A DNA stretch of 64,000 bases from Ectobius pallidus. Taxonomy: Eukaryota; Arthropoda; Insecta; Blattodea; Ectobiidae. This document shows, piece by piece, positions 25,857 to 41,053 of the stretch. The stretch is from contig CAXKWD010000015.1 of assembly GCA_964059195.1 (NCBI GenBank), forward strand, positions 434,001-498,000, in the 5' to 3' direction. Both the position numbers and the translations under genes were made by a program. Under the pieces are notes generated by a model that had not been told where the DNA came from, did no database searches, and saw only the letters and a list, made by a program, of their open reading frames with translations. Within the stretch, counting starts at the first letter, position 1; each line of letters starts with the position of its first letter.

Positions 25857-28800
25857 ATGACATTGCTAGGCAACAGTTTCGTATTTGGAGATGGCATTGC
25901 TAAGCTACAGTTCCTTGTTCAAAATGTCAATGCTAAGCAACAGTCAGGTGTTTTAAAAACTTCATTGCTAAGCAACAGTTTCCGGTTTAGACTGGCATCG
26001 CTAGGCAACACTTTTGTGATAGAAAAATCTAATTGTTAGGCAGCCAAATTGTCTTTAAAAGTTACATTGCTAGGAAAAGTTACGACTTTGAAAAATGCAT
26101 TGAAAGGTAAAGGTTTTGTGTCAGAAATTGACATTGCTCCGCAACAGTATCTTTTTTTAAAAGCTTCTAATAGGTAGCAATATTGTGTTTAAAAATGACA
26201 TTGCTAAGCAACAGTTCTTTTTGACGACATTGCTAGGCAACAGTTTCCGGTTTAGACTGGCATGGCTAGGCAAAACTTTCGTGATAGAAAAATTACATTG
26301 TTAGGCAGACAAATAGTATTTAAAAATTACATTGCTAGGAAAACGTTTCGTCTTCGAATAAAGCATTGAAATGTAAACGTTTTGTGTCTGAAATTGACAT
26401 AGCTACGCAACAGTATATATTTTAAAAGTTTATAATAGGTAGCAATATTGTGTTTATAAATGACATTGCTAAGAAAAGTTATTTTTTATGACATTGCTAG
26501 GCAACAGTTTCCGGTTTAAAATGGCATTGCTAGGCAACACTTTCGTGTTTTAAAACTCATTGCTAGGCAACAGTATTCTTTCTGTTCAAGCAAAATTTAC
26601 AACCCATGTTTTGCCATTAGCATTTCACCGATATTTTCATTGTATGTATTGATCATTGAGGGATTAAAAACTATTCCTTATAGATGACATTGCTAGGCAA
26701 CAGTTTCGTATTTGGAGATGGCATTGCTAAGCTACAGTTTCTTGTTCAAGATGTCAATGCTAAGCAACAGTCAGGTGTTTTAAAAACATCATTGCTAAGC
26801 AACAGTTTCCGGTTTAGACTGGCATCGCTAGGCAACACTTTTGTGATAGAAAAATCTAATTGTTAGGCAGCCAAATTGTCTTTAAAAGTTACATTGCTAG
26901 GAAAAGTTACGACTTTGAAAAATGCATTGAAAGGTAAAGGTTTTGTGTCAGAAATTGACATATCTCCGCAACAGTATCTTTTTTTAAAAGCTTTTAATAG
27001 GTAGCAATATTATGATTAAAAATGACATTGCTAAGCAACAGATCTTTTTGATGACATTGCTAGGCAACAGTTTCCGGTTTAGACTGGCATGGCTAGGCAA
27101 AACTTTCGTGATAGAAAAATTACATTGTTAGGCAGCCAAATAGTATTTAAAAATTACATTGCTAGGAAAAAGTTTCGTCTTTGAATAATGCATTGAAATG
27201 TAAAAGTTTGGTGTCTGAAATTGACATAGCTACGCAACAGTATATATTTTAAAAGTTTATAATAGGTAGCAATATTGTGTTTATAAATGACATTGCTAAG
27301 AAAAGTTATTTTTTATGACATTGCTAGGCAACAGTTTCCGGTTTAAAATGGCATTGCTAGGCAACACTTTCGTGTTAAAACTCATTGCTAGGCAACAGTA
27401 TTCTTTCTATTCAAGCAAAATTTACAACCCATGTTTTGCCATTAGCATTTCACCGATATTTTCATTGTATGTATTGATCATGGAGGGATTAAAAACTATT
27501 CCTTATAGATGACATTCCTAGGCAACTGTTTCGTATTTGGAGATGGCATTGCTAAGCTAAAGTTTCTTGTTCAAAATGTCAATGCTAAGCAACAGTCAGG
27601 TGTTTTAAAAACTTCATTGCTAAGCAACAGTTTCCGGTTTAGACTGGCATCGCTAGGCAACACTTTTGTGATGGAAAAATCTAATTGTTAGGCAGCCAAA
27701 TTGTCTTTAAAAGTTACATTGCTAGGAAAAGTTACGACTTTGAAAAATGCATTGAAAGGTAAAGGTTTTGTGTCAGAAATATACATTGCTCCGCAACAGT
27801 ATCTTTTTTTAGAAGCTTTTAATAGGTAGCAATATTATGTTTAAAAATGACATTGCTAAGCAACAGATCTTTTTGATAACATTGCTAGGCAACAGTTTCC
27901 GGCTTAGACTGTCATGGCTAGGCAAAACATTCGTGATAGAAAAATTACATTGTTAGGCAGCCAAATTGTATTTAAAAATTACATTGCTAGGAAAAAGTTT
28001 CTCTTTGAAAAATGCATTGAAATGTAAAAGTTTTGTGTCTGAAATTGACATTGCTACGCAACAGTATATTTTTTTAAAAGTTTATAATAGGTAGCAATAT
28101 TGTGTTTAAAAATGACATTGCTAAGCAACAGTTCTTTTTGACGACATTGCTAGGCAACAGTTCCCGGTTTAAAATGGCATTGCTAGGCAACACTTTCGTG
28201 TTTTAAAACTCATTGCTAGGCGACAGTATTCTTTCTATTCAAGCAAAATTTACAACCCATGTTTTGCCATTAGCATTTCACCGATATTTTCATTGTATGT
28301 ATTGATCATTGAGGGATTAAAAACTATTCCCTATAGATGACATTGCTAGGCAACAGTTTCGTATTTGGAGATGGCATTGCTAAGCTACAGTTCCTTGTTC
28401 AAAATGTCAATGCTAAGCAACAGTCAGGTGTTTTAAAAACTTCATTGCTAAGCAACAGTTTCCGGTTTAGACTGGCATCGCTAGGCAACACTTTTGTGAT
28501 AGAAAAATCTAATTGTTAGGCAGCCAAATTGTCTTTAAAAGTTACATTGCTAGGAAAAGTTACGACATTGAAAAATGCATTGAAAGGTAAAGGTTTTGTG
28601 TCAGAAATTGACATTGCTCCGCAACAGTATCTTTTTTAAAAGCTTCTAATAGGTAGCAATATTGTGTTTAAAAATGACATTGCTAAGCAACAGTTCTTTT
28701 TGACGACATTGCTAGGCAACAGTTTCCGGTTTAGACTGGCATGGCAAGGCAAAACTTTCGTGATAGAAAAATTACATTGTTAGGCAGACAAATAGTATTT

Positions 28801-30653
28801 AAAAATTACATTGCTAGGAAAAGTTTCGTCTTTGAATAATGCATTGAAATGTAAAAGTTTGGTGTCTGAAATTCACATAGCTACGCAACAGTATATATTT
28901 TAAAAGTTTATAATAGGTAGCAATATTGTGTTTATAAATGACATTGCTAAGAAAAGTTATTTTTTATGACATTGCTAGGCAACAGTTTCCGGTTTAAAAT
29001 GGCATTGCTAGGCAACACTTTCGTGTTAAAACTCATTGCTAGGCAACAGTATTCTTTCTATTCAAGCAAAATTTACAACCCATGTTTTGCCATTAGCATT
29101 TCACCGATATTTTCATTGTATGTATTGATCATGGAGGGATTAAAAACTATTCCTTATAGATGACATTCCTAGGCAACAGTTTCGTATTTGGAGATGGCAT
29201 TGCTAAGCTACAGTTTCTTGTTCAAGATGTCAATGCTAAGCAACAGTCAGGTGTTTTAAAAACATCATTGCTAAGCAACAGTTTCCGGTTTAGACTGGCA
29301 TCGCTAGGCAACACTTTTGTGATAGAAAAATCTAATTGTTAGGCAGCCAAATTGTCTTTAAAAGTTACATTGCTAGGAAAAGTTACGACTTTGAAAAATG
29401 CATTGAAAGGTAAAGGTTTTGTGTCTGAAATTGACATATCTCCGCAACAGTATCTTTTTTTAAAAGCTTTTAATAGGTAGCAATATTATGATTAAAAATG
29501 ACATTGCTAAGCAACAGATCTTTTTGATGACATTGCTAGGCAACAGTTTCCGGTTTAGACTGGCATGGCTAGGCAAAACTTTCGTGATAGAAAAATTACA
29601 TTGTTAGGCAGCCAAATAGTATTTAAAAATTACATTGCTAGGAAAAAGTTTCGTCTTTGAATAATGCATTGAAATGTAAAAGTTTGGTGTCTGAAATTGA
29701 AATAGCTACGCAACAGTATATATTTTAAAAGTTTATAATAGGTAGCAATATTGTGTTTATAAATGACATTGCTAAGAAAAGTTATTTTTTATGACATTGC
29801 TAGGCAACAGTTTCCGGTTTAAAATGGCATTGCTAGGCAACACTTTCGTGTTAAAACTCATTGCTAGGCAACAGTATTCTTTCTATTCAAGCAAAATTTA
29901 CAACCCATGTTTTGCCATTAGCATTTCACCGATATTTTCATTGTATGTATTGATCATGGAGGGATTAAAAACTATTCCTTATAGATGACATTCCTAGGCA
30001 ACTGTTTCGTATTTGGAGATGGCATTGCTAAGCTAAAGTTTCTTGTTCAAAATGTCAATGCTAAGCAACAGTCAGGTGTTTTAAAAACTTCATTGCTAAG
30101 CAACAGTTTCCGGTTTAGACTGGCATCGCTAGGCAACACTTTTGTGATGGAAAAATCTAATTGTTAGGCAGCCAAATTGTCTTTAAAAGTTACATTGCTA
30201 GGAAAAGTTACGACTTTGAAAAATGCATTGAAAAGTAAAGGTTTTGTGTCAGAAATATACATTGCTCCGCAACAGTATCTTTTTTTAGAAGCTTTTAATA
30301 GGTAGCAATATTATGTTTAAAAATGACATTGCTAAGCAACAGATCTTTTTGATAACATTGCTAGGCAACAGTTTCCGGTTTAGACTGTCATGGCTAGGCA
30401 AAACATTCGTGATAGAAAAATTACATTGTTAGGCAGCCAAATTGTATTTAAAAATTACATTGCTAGGAAAAAGTTTCTCTTTGAAAAATGCATTGAAATG
30501 TAAAAGTTTTGTGTCTGAAATTGACATTGCTACGCAACAGTATATTTTTTTAAAAGTTTATAATAGGTAGCAATATTGTGTTTAAAAATGACATTGCTAA
30601 GCAACAGTTCTTTTTGACGACATTGCTAGGCAACAGTTCCCGGTTTAAAATGG
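21490..30653. repeat. 9.9-kb-spaced segment, copy 1
   Basis: This stretch matches 31,400-39,401 at an offset of 9,910-9,911 bp and 41,054-42,215 at an offset of about 11,562 bp. Shared private variants sit at 22,795, 23,611, 25,131, 25,671 and 28,221. By eye I found about a dozen differences over the first ~8 kb, such as GCTTGGCAAC only in copy 2 (33,167) and a missing base in copy 1 near 24,826. Confidence 0.8.
25857..27735. repeat. Partial hexameric HOR unit 4
   Basis: Monomers at 25,857 and 26,684 and the first ~227 bp of the one at 27,509 continue the hexamer. At about 27,735 the sequence changes from the GACATTGAAAAATG type expected here to GACTTTGAAAAATG, followed by AAATATACATTGC. Confidence 0.75.
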
Positions 30654-31399
30654 CATTGCTAGGCAACACTTTCGTGTTTTAAAACTCATTGCTAGGCAAC
30701 AGTATTCTTTCTATTCAAGCAAAATTTACAACCCATGTTTTGCCATTAGCATTTCACCGATATTTTCATTGTATGTATTGATCATTGAGGGATTAAAAAC
30801 TATTCCCTATAGATGACATTGCTAGGCAACAGTTTCGTATTTGGAGATGGCATTGCTAAGCTACAGTTCCTTGTTCAAAATGTCAATGCTAAGCAACAGT
30901 CAGGTGTTTTAAAAACTTCATTGCTAAGCAACAGTTTCCGGTTTAGACTGGCATCGCTAGGCAACACTTTTGTGATAGAAAAATCTAATTGTTAGGCAGC
31001 CAAATTGTCTTTAAAAGTTACATTGCTAGGAAAAGTTACGACATTGAAAAATGCATTGAAAGGTAAAGGTTTTGTGTCAGAAATTGACATTGCACGGCAA
31101 CAGTATCTTTTTTAAAAGCTTCTAATAGGTAGCAATATTGTGTTTAAAAATGACATTGCTAAGCAACAGTTCTTTTTGACGACATTGCTAGGCAACAGTT
31201 TCCGGTTTAGACTGGCATGGCTAGGCAAAACTTTCGTGATAGAAAAATTACATTGTTAGGCAGACAAATAGTATTTAAAAATTACATTGCTAGGAAAACG
31301 ATTCGTCTTCGAATAATGCATTGAAATGTAAACGTTTTGTGTCTGAAATTGACATAGCTACGCAACAGTATATATTTTAAAAGTTTATAAACGTAGCAA
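27736..31399. repeat. Mixed-subtype monomers between HOR domains
   Basis: The rest of monomer 27,509 and monomers at 28,337, 29,160, 29,985 and most of 30,813. They do not keep the hexamer order. The part up to ~30,653 is repeated at 37,6xx-42,215 in the second copy of the 9.9-kb segment. The monomer at 30,813 has the private variant GCACGGCAAC (31,092) and ends with AACGTAGCAAT (~31,390), seen again only at 42,391. Confidence 0.7.
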
Positions 31400-34300
31400 T
31401 ATTGTGTTTATAAATGACATTGCTAAGAAAAGTTATTTTTTATGACATTGCTAGGCAACAGTTTCCGGTTTAAAATGGCATTGCTAGGCAACACTTTCGT
31501 GTTTTAAAACTCATTGCTAGGCAACAGTATTCTTTCTGTTCAAGCAAAATTTACAACCCATGTTTTGCCATTAGCATTTCACCGATATTTTCATTGTATG
31601 TATTGATCATTGAGGGATTAAAAACTATTCCTTATAGATGACATTGCTAGGCAACAGTTTCGTATTTGGAGATGGCATTGCTAAGCTACAGTTTCTTGTT
31701 CAAGATGTCAATGCTAAGCAACAGTCAGGTGTTTTAAAAACATCATTGCTAAGCAACAGTTTCCGGTTTAGACTGGCATCGCTAGGCAACACTTTTGTGA
31801 TAGAAAAATCTAATTGTTAGGCAGCCAAATTGTCTTTAAAAGTTACATTGCTAGGAAAAGTTACGACTTTGAAAAATGCATTGAAAGGTAAAGGTTTTGT
31901 GTCAGAAATTGACATATCTCCGCAACAGTATCTTTTTTTAAAAGCTTTTAATAGGTAGCAATATTATGATTAAAAATGACATTGCTAAGCAACAGATCTT
32001 TTTGATGACATTGCTAGGCAACAGTTTCCGGTTTAGACTGGCATGGCTAGGCAAAACTTTCGTGATAGAAAAATTACATTGTTAGGCAGCCAAATAGTAT
32101 TTAAAAATTACATTGCTAGGAAAAAGTTTCGTCTTTGAATAATGCATTGAAATGTAAAAGTTTGGTGTCTGAAATTGACATAGCTACGCAACAGTATATA
32201 TTTTAAAAGTTTATAATAGGTAGCAATATTGTGTTTATAAATGACATTGCTAAGAAAAGTTATTTTTTATGACATTGCTAGGCAACAGTTTCCGGTTTAA
32301 AATGGCATTGCTAGGCAACACTTTCGTGTTAAAACTCATTGCTAGGCAACAGTATTCTTTCTATTCAAGCAAAATTTACAACCCATGTTTTGCCATTAGC
32401 ATTTCACCGATATTTTCATTGTATGTATTGATCATGGAGGGATTAAAAACTATTCCTTATAGATGACATTCCTAGGCAACTGTTTCGTATTTGGAGATGG
32501 CATTGCTAAGCTAAAGTTTCTTGTTCAAAATGTCAATGCTAAGCAACAGTCAGGTGTTTTAAAAACTTCATTGCTAAGCAACAGTTTCCGGTTTAGACTG
32601 GCATCGCTAGGCAACACTTTTGTGATGGAAAAATCTAATTGTTAGGCAGCCAAATTGTCTTTAAAAGTTACATTGCTAGGAAAAGTTACGACATTGAAAA
32701 ATGCATTGTAAGGTAAAGGTTTTGTGTCAGAAATTGACATTGCTCCGCAACAGTATCTTTTTTAAAAGCTTCTAATAGGTAGCAATATTGTGTTTAAAAA
32801 TGACATTGCTAAGCAACAGTTCTTTTTGACGACATTGCTAGGCAACAGTTTCCGGTTTAGACTGGCATGGCTAGGCAAAACTTTCGTGATAGAAAAATTA
32901 CATTGTTAGGCAGACAAATAGTATTTAAAAATTACATTGCTAGGAAAACGATTCGTCTTCGAATAATACATTGAAATGTAAACGTTTTGTGTCTGAAATT
33001 GACATAGCTACGCAACAGTATATATTTTAAAAGTTTATAAAGGTAGCAATATTGTGTTTATAAATGACATTGCTAAGAAAAGTTATTTTTTATGACATTG
33101 CTAGGCAACAGTTTCCGGTTTAAAATGGCATTGCTAGGCAACACTTTCGTGTTTTAAAACTCATTGCTTGGCAACAGTATTCTTTCTGTTCAAGCAAAAT
33201 TTACAACCCATGTTTTGCCATTAGCATTTCACCGATATTTTCATTGTATGTATTGATCATTGAGGGATTAAAAACTATTCCTTATAGATGACATTGCTAG
33301 GCAACAGTTTCGTATTTGGAGATGGCATTGCTAAGCTACAGTTTCTTGTTCAAAATGTCAATGCTAAGCAACAGTCAGGTGTTTTAAAAACTTCATTGCT
33401 AAGCAACAGTTTCCGGTTTAGACTGGCATCGCTAGGCAACACTTTTGTGATAGAAATATCTAATTGTTAGGCAGCCAAATTGTCTTTAAAAGTTACATTG
33501 CTAGGAAAAGTTACGACTTTGAAAATTGCATTGAAAGGTAAAGGTTTTGTGTCAGAAATTGACATTGCTCCGCAACAGTATCTTTTTTTAAAAGCTTTTA
33601 GTAGGTAGCAATATTATGTTTAAAAATGACATTGCTAAGCAACAGATCTTTTTGATGACATTGCTAGGCAACAGTTTCCGGTTTAGACTGGCATGGCTAG
33701 GCAAAATTTTCGTGATAGAAAAATTACATTGTTAGGCAGCCAAATTGTATTTAAAAATTACATTGCTATTAAAAAGTTTCACTTTGAAAAATGCATTGAA
33801 ATGTAAAAGTTTTGTGTCTGAAATTGACATTGCTACGCAACAGTATATTTTTTTAAAAGTTTATAATAGGTAGCAATATTGTGTTTAAAAATGACATTGC
33901 TAAGCAACAGTTCTTTTTGACGACATTGCTAGGCAACAGTTCCCGGTTTAAAATGGCATTGCTAGGCAACACTTTCGTGTTTTAAAACTCATTGCTAGGC
34001 AACAGTATTCTTTCTGTTCAAGCAAAATTTACAACCCATGTTTTGCCATTAGCATTTCACCGATATTTTCAGTGTATGTATTGATCATTGAGGGATTAAA
34101 AACTATTCCTTATAGATGACATTGCTAGGCAACAGTTTCGTATTTGGAGATGGCATTGCTAAGCTACAGTTTCTTGTTCAAGATGTCAATGCTAAGCAAC
34201 AGTCAGGTGTTTTAAAAACATCATTGCTAAGCAACAGTTTCCGGTTTAGACTGGCATCGCTAGGCAACACTTTTGTGATAGAAAAATCTAATTGTTAGGC

Positions 34301-37300
34301 AGCCAAATTGTCTTTAAAAGTTACATTGCTAGGAAAAGTTACGACTTTGAAAAATGCATTGAAAGGTAAAGGTTTTGTGTCAGAAATTGACATATCTCCG
34401 CAACAGTATCTTTTTTTAAAAGCTTTTAATAGGTAGCAATATTATGATTCAAAATGACATTGCTAAGCAACAGATCTTTTTGATGACATTGCTAGGCAAC
34501 AGTTTCCGGTTTAGACTGGCATGGCTAGGCAAAACTTTCGTGATGGAAAAATTACATTGTTAGGCAGCCAAATAGTATTTAAAAATTACATTGCTAGGAA
34601 AAAGTTTCGTCTTTGAATAATGCATTGAAATGTAAAAGTTTGGTGTCTGAAATTCACATAGCTACGCAACAGTATATATTTTAAAAGTTTATAATAGGTA
34701 GCAATATTGTGTTTATAAATGACATTGCTAAGAAAAGTTATTTTATATGACATTGCTAGGCAACAGTTTCCGGTTTAAAATGGCATTGCTAGGCAACACT
34801 TTCGTGTTAAAACTCATTGCTAGGCAACAGTATTCTTTCTATTCAAGCAAAATTTACAACCCATGTTTTGCCATTAGCATTTCACCGATATTTTCATTGT
34901 ATGTATTGATGATTGAGGGATTAAAAACTATTCCTTATAGATGACGTTCCTAGGCAACAGTTTCGTATTTGGAGATGGCATTGCTATGCTACTGTTTCTT
35001 GTTCAAAATGTCAATGCTAAGCAACAGTCAGGTGTTTTAAAAACTTAATTGCTAAGCAACAGTTTCCGGTTTAGACTGGCATCGCTAGGCAACACTTTTG
35101 TGATAGAAAAATTTAATTGTTGGCAGCCAAATTGTCCTTAAAAGTTACATTGCTAGGAAAAGTTACGACTTTGAAAAATGCATTGAAAGGTAAAGGTTTT
35201 TTGACCGAAATTGACATTGCTACGCAACAGTATCTTTTTTTAAAAGCTTTTAATAGGTAGCAATATTATGTTTAAGAATGACATTGCTAAGCAACAGATC
35301 TTTTTGATGACTTTGCTAGGCAACAGTTTCCGGTTTAGACTGGCATGGCTAGGCAAAACTTTCGTGATAGAAAAATTACATTGTTAGGCAGCCAAATTGT
35401 ATTTAAAAGTTACATTGCTAGGAAAAGTTACGACTTTGAATAATGCATTGAAATGTAAAAGTTTTGTGTCTGAAATTGACATTGCTACGCAACAGTATAT
35501 TTTTATAAAAGTTTATAATAGGTAGCAATATTGTGTTTAAAAATGACATTGCTAAGCAACAGTTCTTTTTGACGACATTGCTTTTCAACAGTTCCCGGTT
35601 TAAAATGGCATTGCTAGGCAACACTTTCGTGTTTTAAAACTCATTGCTAGGCAACAGTATTCTTTCTATTCAAGCAAAATTTACAACCCATGTTTTGCCA
35701 TTAGCATTTCACCGATATTTTCATTGTATGTATTGATCATTGAGGGATTAAAAACTATTCCCTATAGATGACATTGCTAGGCAACAGTTTCGTATTTGGA
35801 GATGGCATTGCTAAGCTACAGTTCCTTGTTCAAAATGTCAATGCTAAGCAACAGTCAGGTGTTTTAAAAACTTCATTGCTAAGCAACAGTTTCCGGTTTA
35901 GACTGGCATCGCTAGGCAACACTTTTGTGATAGAAAAATCTAATTGTTAGGCAGCCAAATTGTCTTTAAAAGTTACATTGCTAGGAAAAGTTACGACTTT
36001 GAAAAATGCATTGAAAGGTAAAGGTTTTGTGTCAGAAATTGACATTGCTCCGCAACAGTATCTTTTTTTAAAAGCTTCTAATAGGTAGCAATATTGTGTT
36101 TAAAAATGACATTGCTAAGCAACAGTTCTTTTTGACGACATTGCTAGGCAACAGTTTCCGGTTTAGACTGGCATGGCTAGGCAAAACTTTCGTGATAGAA
36201 AAATTACATTGTTAGGCAGACAAATAGTATTTAAAAATTACATTGCTAGGAAAACGTTTCGTCTTCGAATAAAGCATTGAAATGTAAACGTTTTGTGTCT
36301 GAAATTGACATAGCTACGCAACAGTATATATTTTAAAAGTTTATAATAGGTAGCAATATTGTGTTTATAAATGACATTGCTAAGAAAAGTTATTTTTATG
36401 ACATTGCTAGGCAACAGTTTCCGGTTTAAAATGGCATTGCTAGGCAACACTTTCGTGTTTTAAAACTCATTGCTAGGCAACAGTATTCTTTCTGTTCAAG
36501 CAAAATTTACAACCCATGTTTTGCCATTAGCATTTCACCGATATTTTCATTGTATGTATTGATCATTGAGGGATTAAAAACTATTCCTTATAGATGACAT
36601 TGCTAGGCAACAGTTTCGTATTTGGAGATGGCATTGCTAAGCTACAGTTTCTTGTTCAAGATGTCAATGCTAAGCAACAGTCAGGTGTTTTAAAAACATC
36701 ATTGCTAAGCAACAGTTTCCGGTTTAGACTGGCATCGCTAGGCAACACTTTTGTGATAGAAAAATCTAATTGTTAGGCAGCCAAATTGTCTTTAAAAGTT
36801 ACATTGCTAGGAAAAGTTACGACTTTGAAAAATGCATTGAAAGGTAAAGGTTTTGTGTCAGAAATTGACATATCTCCGCAACAGTATCTTTTTTTAAAAG
36901 CTTTTAATAGGTAGCAATATTATGATTAAAAATGACATTGCTAAGCAACAGATCTTTTTGATGACATTGCTAGGCAACAGTTTCCGGTTTAGACTGGCAT
37001 GGCTAGGCAAAACTTTCGTGATAGAAAAATTACATTGTTAGGCAGCCAAATAGTATTTAAAAATTACATTGCTAGGAAAAAGTTTCGTCTTTGAATAATG
37101 CATTGAAATGTAAAAGTTTGGTGTCTGAAATTGACATAGCTACGCAACAGTATATATTTTAAAAGTTTATAATAGGTAGCAATATTGTGTTTATAAATGA
37201 CATTGCTAAGAAAAGTTATTTTTTATGACATTGCTAGGCAACAGTTTCCGGTTTAAAATGGCATTGCTAGGCAACACTTTCGTGTTAAAACTCATTGCTA

Positions 37301-37749
37301 GGCAACAGTATTCTTTCTATTCAAGCAAAATTTACAACCCATGTTTTGCCATTAGCATTTCACCGATATTTTCATTGTATGTATTGATCATGGAGGGATT
37401 AAAAACTGTTCCTTATAGATGACATTCCTAGGCAACTGTTTCGTATTTGGAGATGGCACTGCTAAGCTAAAGTTTCTTGTTCAAAATGTCAATGCTAAGC
37501 AACAGTCAGGTGTTTTAAAAACTTCATTGCTAAGCAACAGTTTCCGGTTTAGACTGGCATCGCTAGGCAACACTTTTGTGATGGAAAAATCTAATTGTTA
37601 GGAAGCCAAATTGTCTTTAAAAGTTACATTGCTAGGAAAAGTTACGACTTTGAAAAATGCATTGAAAGGTAAAGGTTTTGTGTCAGAAATATACATTGCT
37701 CCGCAACAGTATCTTTTTTTAGAAGCTTTTAATAGGTAGCAATATTATG

Positions 37750-39401
37750 TTTAAAAATGACATTGCTAAGCAACAGATCTTTTTGATAACATTGCTAGGC
37801 AACAGTTTCCGGTTTAGACTGTCATGGCTAGGCAAAACATTCGTGATAGAAAAATTACATTGTTAGGCAGCCAAATTGTATTTAAAAATTACATTGCTAG
37901 GAAAAAGTTTCTCTTTGAAAAATGCATTGAAATGTAAAAGTTTTGTGTCTGAAATTGACATTGCTACGCAACAGTATATTTTTTTAAAAGTTTATAATAG
38001 GTAGCAATATTGTGTTTAAAAATGACATTGCTAAGCAACAGTTCTTTTTGACGACATTGCTAGGCAACAGTTCCCGGTTTAAAATGGCATTGCTAGGCAA
38101 CACTTTCGTGTTTTAAAACTCATTGCTAGGCGACAGTATTCTTTCTATTCAAGCAAAATTTACAACCCATGTTTTGCCATTAGCATTTCACCGATATTTT
38201 CATTGTATGTATTGATCATTGAGGGATTAAAAACTATTCCCTATAGATGACATTGCTAGGCAACAGTTTCGTATTTGGAGATGGCATTGCTAAGCTACAG
38301 TTCCTTGTTCAAAATGTCAATGCTAAGCAACAGTCAGGTGTTTTAAAAACTTCATTGCTAAGCAACAGTTTCCGGTTTAGACTGGCATCGCTAGGCAACA
38401 CTTTTGTGATAGAAAAATCTAATTGTTAGGCAGCCAAATTGTCTTTAAAAGTTACATTGCTAGGAAAAGTTACGACATTGAAAAATGCATTGAAAGGTAA
38501 AGGTTTTGTGTCAGAAATTGACATTGCTCCGCAACAGTATCTTTTTTAAAAGCTTCTAATAGGTAGCAATATTGTGTTTAAAAATGACATTGCTAAGCAA
38601 CAGTTCTTTTTGACGACATTGCTAGGCAACAGTTTCCGGTTTAGACTGGCATGGCTAGGCAAAACTTTCGTGATAGAAAAATTACATTGTTAGGCAGACA
38701 AATAGTATTTAAAAATTACATTGCTAGGAAAAAGTTTCGTCTTTGAATAATGCATTGAAATGTAAAAGTTTGGTGTCTGAAATTCACATAGCTACGCAAC
38801 AGTATATATTTTAAAAGTTTATAATAGGTAGCAATATTGTGTTTATAAATGACATTGCTAAGAAAAGTTATTTTTTATGACATTGCTAGGCAACAGTTTC
38901 CGGTTTAAAATGGCATTGCTAGGCAACACTTTCGTGTTAAAACTCATTGCTAGGCAACAGTATTCTTTCTATTCAAGCAAAATTTACAACCCATGTTTTG
39001 CCATTAGCATTTCACCGATATTTTCATTGTATGTATTGATCATGGAGGGATTAAAAACTATTCCTTATAGATGACATTCCTAGGCAACAGTTTCGTATTT
39101 GGAGATGGCATTGCTAAGCTACAGTTTCTTGTTCAAGATGTCAATGCTAAGCAACAGTCAGGTGTTTTAAAAACATCATTGCTAAGCAACAGTTTCCGGT
39201 TTAGACTGGCATCGCTAGGCAACACTTTTGTGATAGAAAAATCTAATTGTTAGGCAGCCAAATTGTCTTTAAAAGTTACATTGCTAGGAAAAGTTACGAC
39301 TTTGAAAAATGCATTGAAAGGTAAAGGTTTTGTGTCTGAAATTGACATATCTCCGCAACAGTATCTTTTTTTAAAAGCTTTTAATAGGTAGCAATATTAT
39401 G
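37750..39401. repeat. 1,652-bp dimer, copy 1
   Basis: This stretch is followed directly by a near-identical 1,652-bp copy. Shared private variants are AGGCGACAG at 38,129 and 39,781 and AAATTCACATAGC near 38,780 and 40,432. Confidence 0.78.
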
Positions 39402-41053
39402 TTTAAAAATGACATTGCTAAGCAACAGATCTTTTTGATAACATTGCTAGGCAACAGTTTCCGGTTTAGACTGTCATGGCTAGGCAAAACATTCGTGATA
39501 GAAAAATTACATTGTTAGGCAGCCAAATTGTATTTAAAAATTACATTGCTAGGAAAAAGTTTCTCTTTGAAAAATGCATTGAAATGTAAAAGTTTTGTGT
39601 CTGAAATTGACATTGCTACGCAACAGTATATTTTTTTAAAAGTTTATAATAGGTAGCAATATTGTGTTTAAAAATGACATTGCTAAGCAACAGTTCTTTT
39701 TGACGACATTGCTAGGCAACAGTTCCCGGTTTAAAATGGCATTGCTAGGCAACACTTTCGTGTTTTAAAACTCATTGCTAGGCGACAGTATTCTTTCTAT
39801 TCAAGCAAAATTTACAACCCATGTTTTGCCATTAGCATTTCACCGATATTTTCATTGTATGTATTGATCATTGAGGGATTAAAAACTATTCCCTATAGAT
39901 GACATTGCTAGGCAACAGTTTCGTATTTGGAGATGGCATTGCTAAGCTACAGTTCCTTGTTCAAAATGTCAATGCTAAGCAACAGTCAGGTGTTTTAAAA
40001 ACTTCATTGCTAAGCAACAGTTTCCGGTTTAGACTGGCATCGCTAGGCAACACTTTTGTGATAGAAAAATCTAATTGTTAGGCAGCCAAATTGTCTTTAA
40101 AAGTTACATTGCTAGGAAAAGTTACGACATTGAAAAATGCATTGAAAGGTAAAGGTTTTGTGTCAGAAATTGACATTGCTCCGCAACAGTATCTTTTTTA
40201 AAAGCTTCTAATAGGTAGCAATATTGTGTTTAAAAATGACATTGCTAAGCAACAGTTCTTTTTGACGACATTGCTAGGCAACAGTTTCCGGTTTAGACTG
40301 GCATGGCTAGGCAAAACTTTCGTGATAGAAAAATTACATTGTTAGGCAGACAAATAGTATTTAAAAATTACATTGCTAGGAAAAAGTTTCGTCTTTGAAT
40401 AATGCATTGAAATGTAAAAGTTTGGTGTCTGAAATTCACATAGCTACGCAACAGTATATATTTTAAAAGTTTATAATAGGTAGCAATATTGTGTTTATAA
40501 ATGACATTGCTAAGAAAAGTTATTTTTTATGACATTGCTAGGCAACAGTTTCCGGTTTAAAATGGCATTGCTAGGCAACACTTTCGTGTTAAAACTCATT
40601 GCTAGGCAACAGTATTCTTTCTATTCAAGCAAAATTTACAACCCATGTTTTGCCATTAGCATTTCACCGATATTTTCATTGTATGTATTGATCATGGAGG
40701 GATTAAAAACTATTCCTTATAGATGACATTCCTAGGCAACAGTTTCGTATTTGGAGATGGCATTGCTAAGCTACAGTTTCTTGTTCAAGATGTCAATGCT
40801 AAGCAACAGTCAGGTGTTTTAAAAACATCATTGCTAAGCAACAGTTTCCGGTTTAGACTGGCATCGCTAGGCAACACTTTTGTGATAGAAAAATCTAATT
40901 GTTAGGCAGCCAAATTGTCTTTAAAAGTTACATTGCTAGGAAAAGTTACGAGTTTGAAAAATGCATTGAAAGGTAAAGGTTTTGTGTCTGAAATTGACAT
41001 ATCTCCGCAACAGTATCTTTTTTTAAAAGCTTTTAATAGGTAGCAATATTATG
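39402..41053. repeat. 1,652-bp dimer, copy 2 (local expansion)
   Basis: A tandem repeat of the preceding dimer. At the left edge the expected ATTATGATTAAAA of copy 1 of the large segment (29,487) is replaced by ATTATGTTTAAAA with GATAACATTGC; at 41,051 the expected sequence returns. This is the simple outcome of one unequal exchange two monomers out of register. A private change is GAGTTTGAAAAATG near 40,950. Confidence 0.78.
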
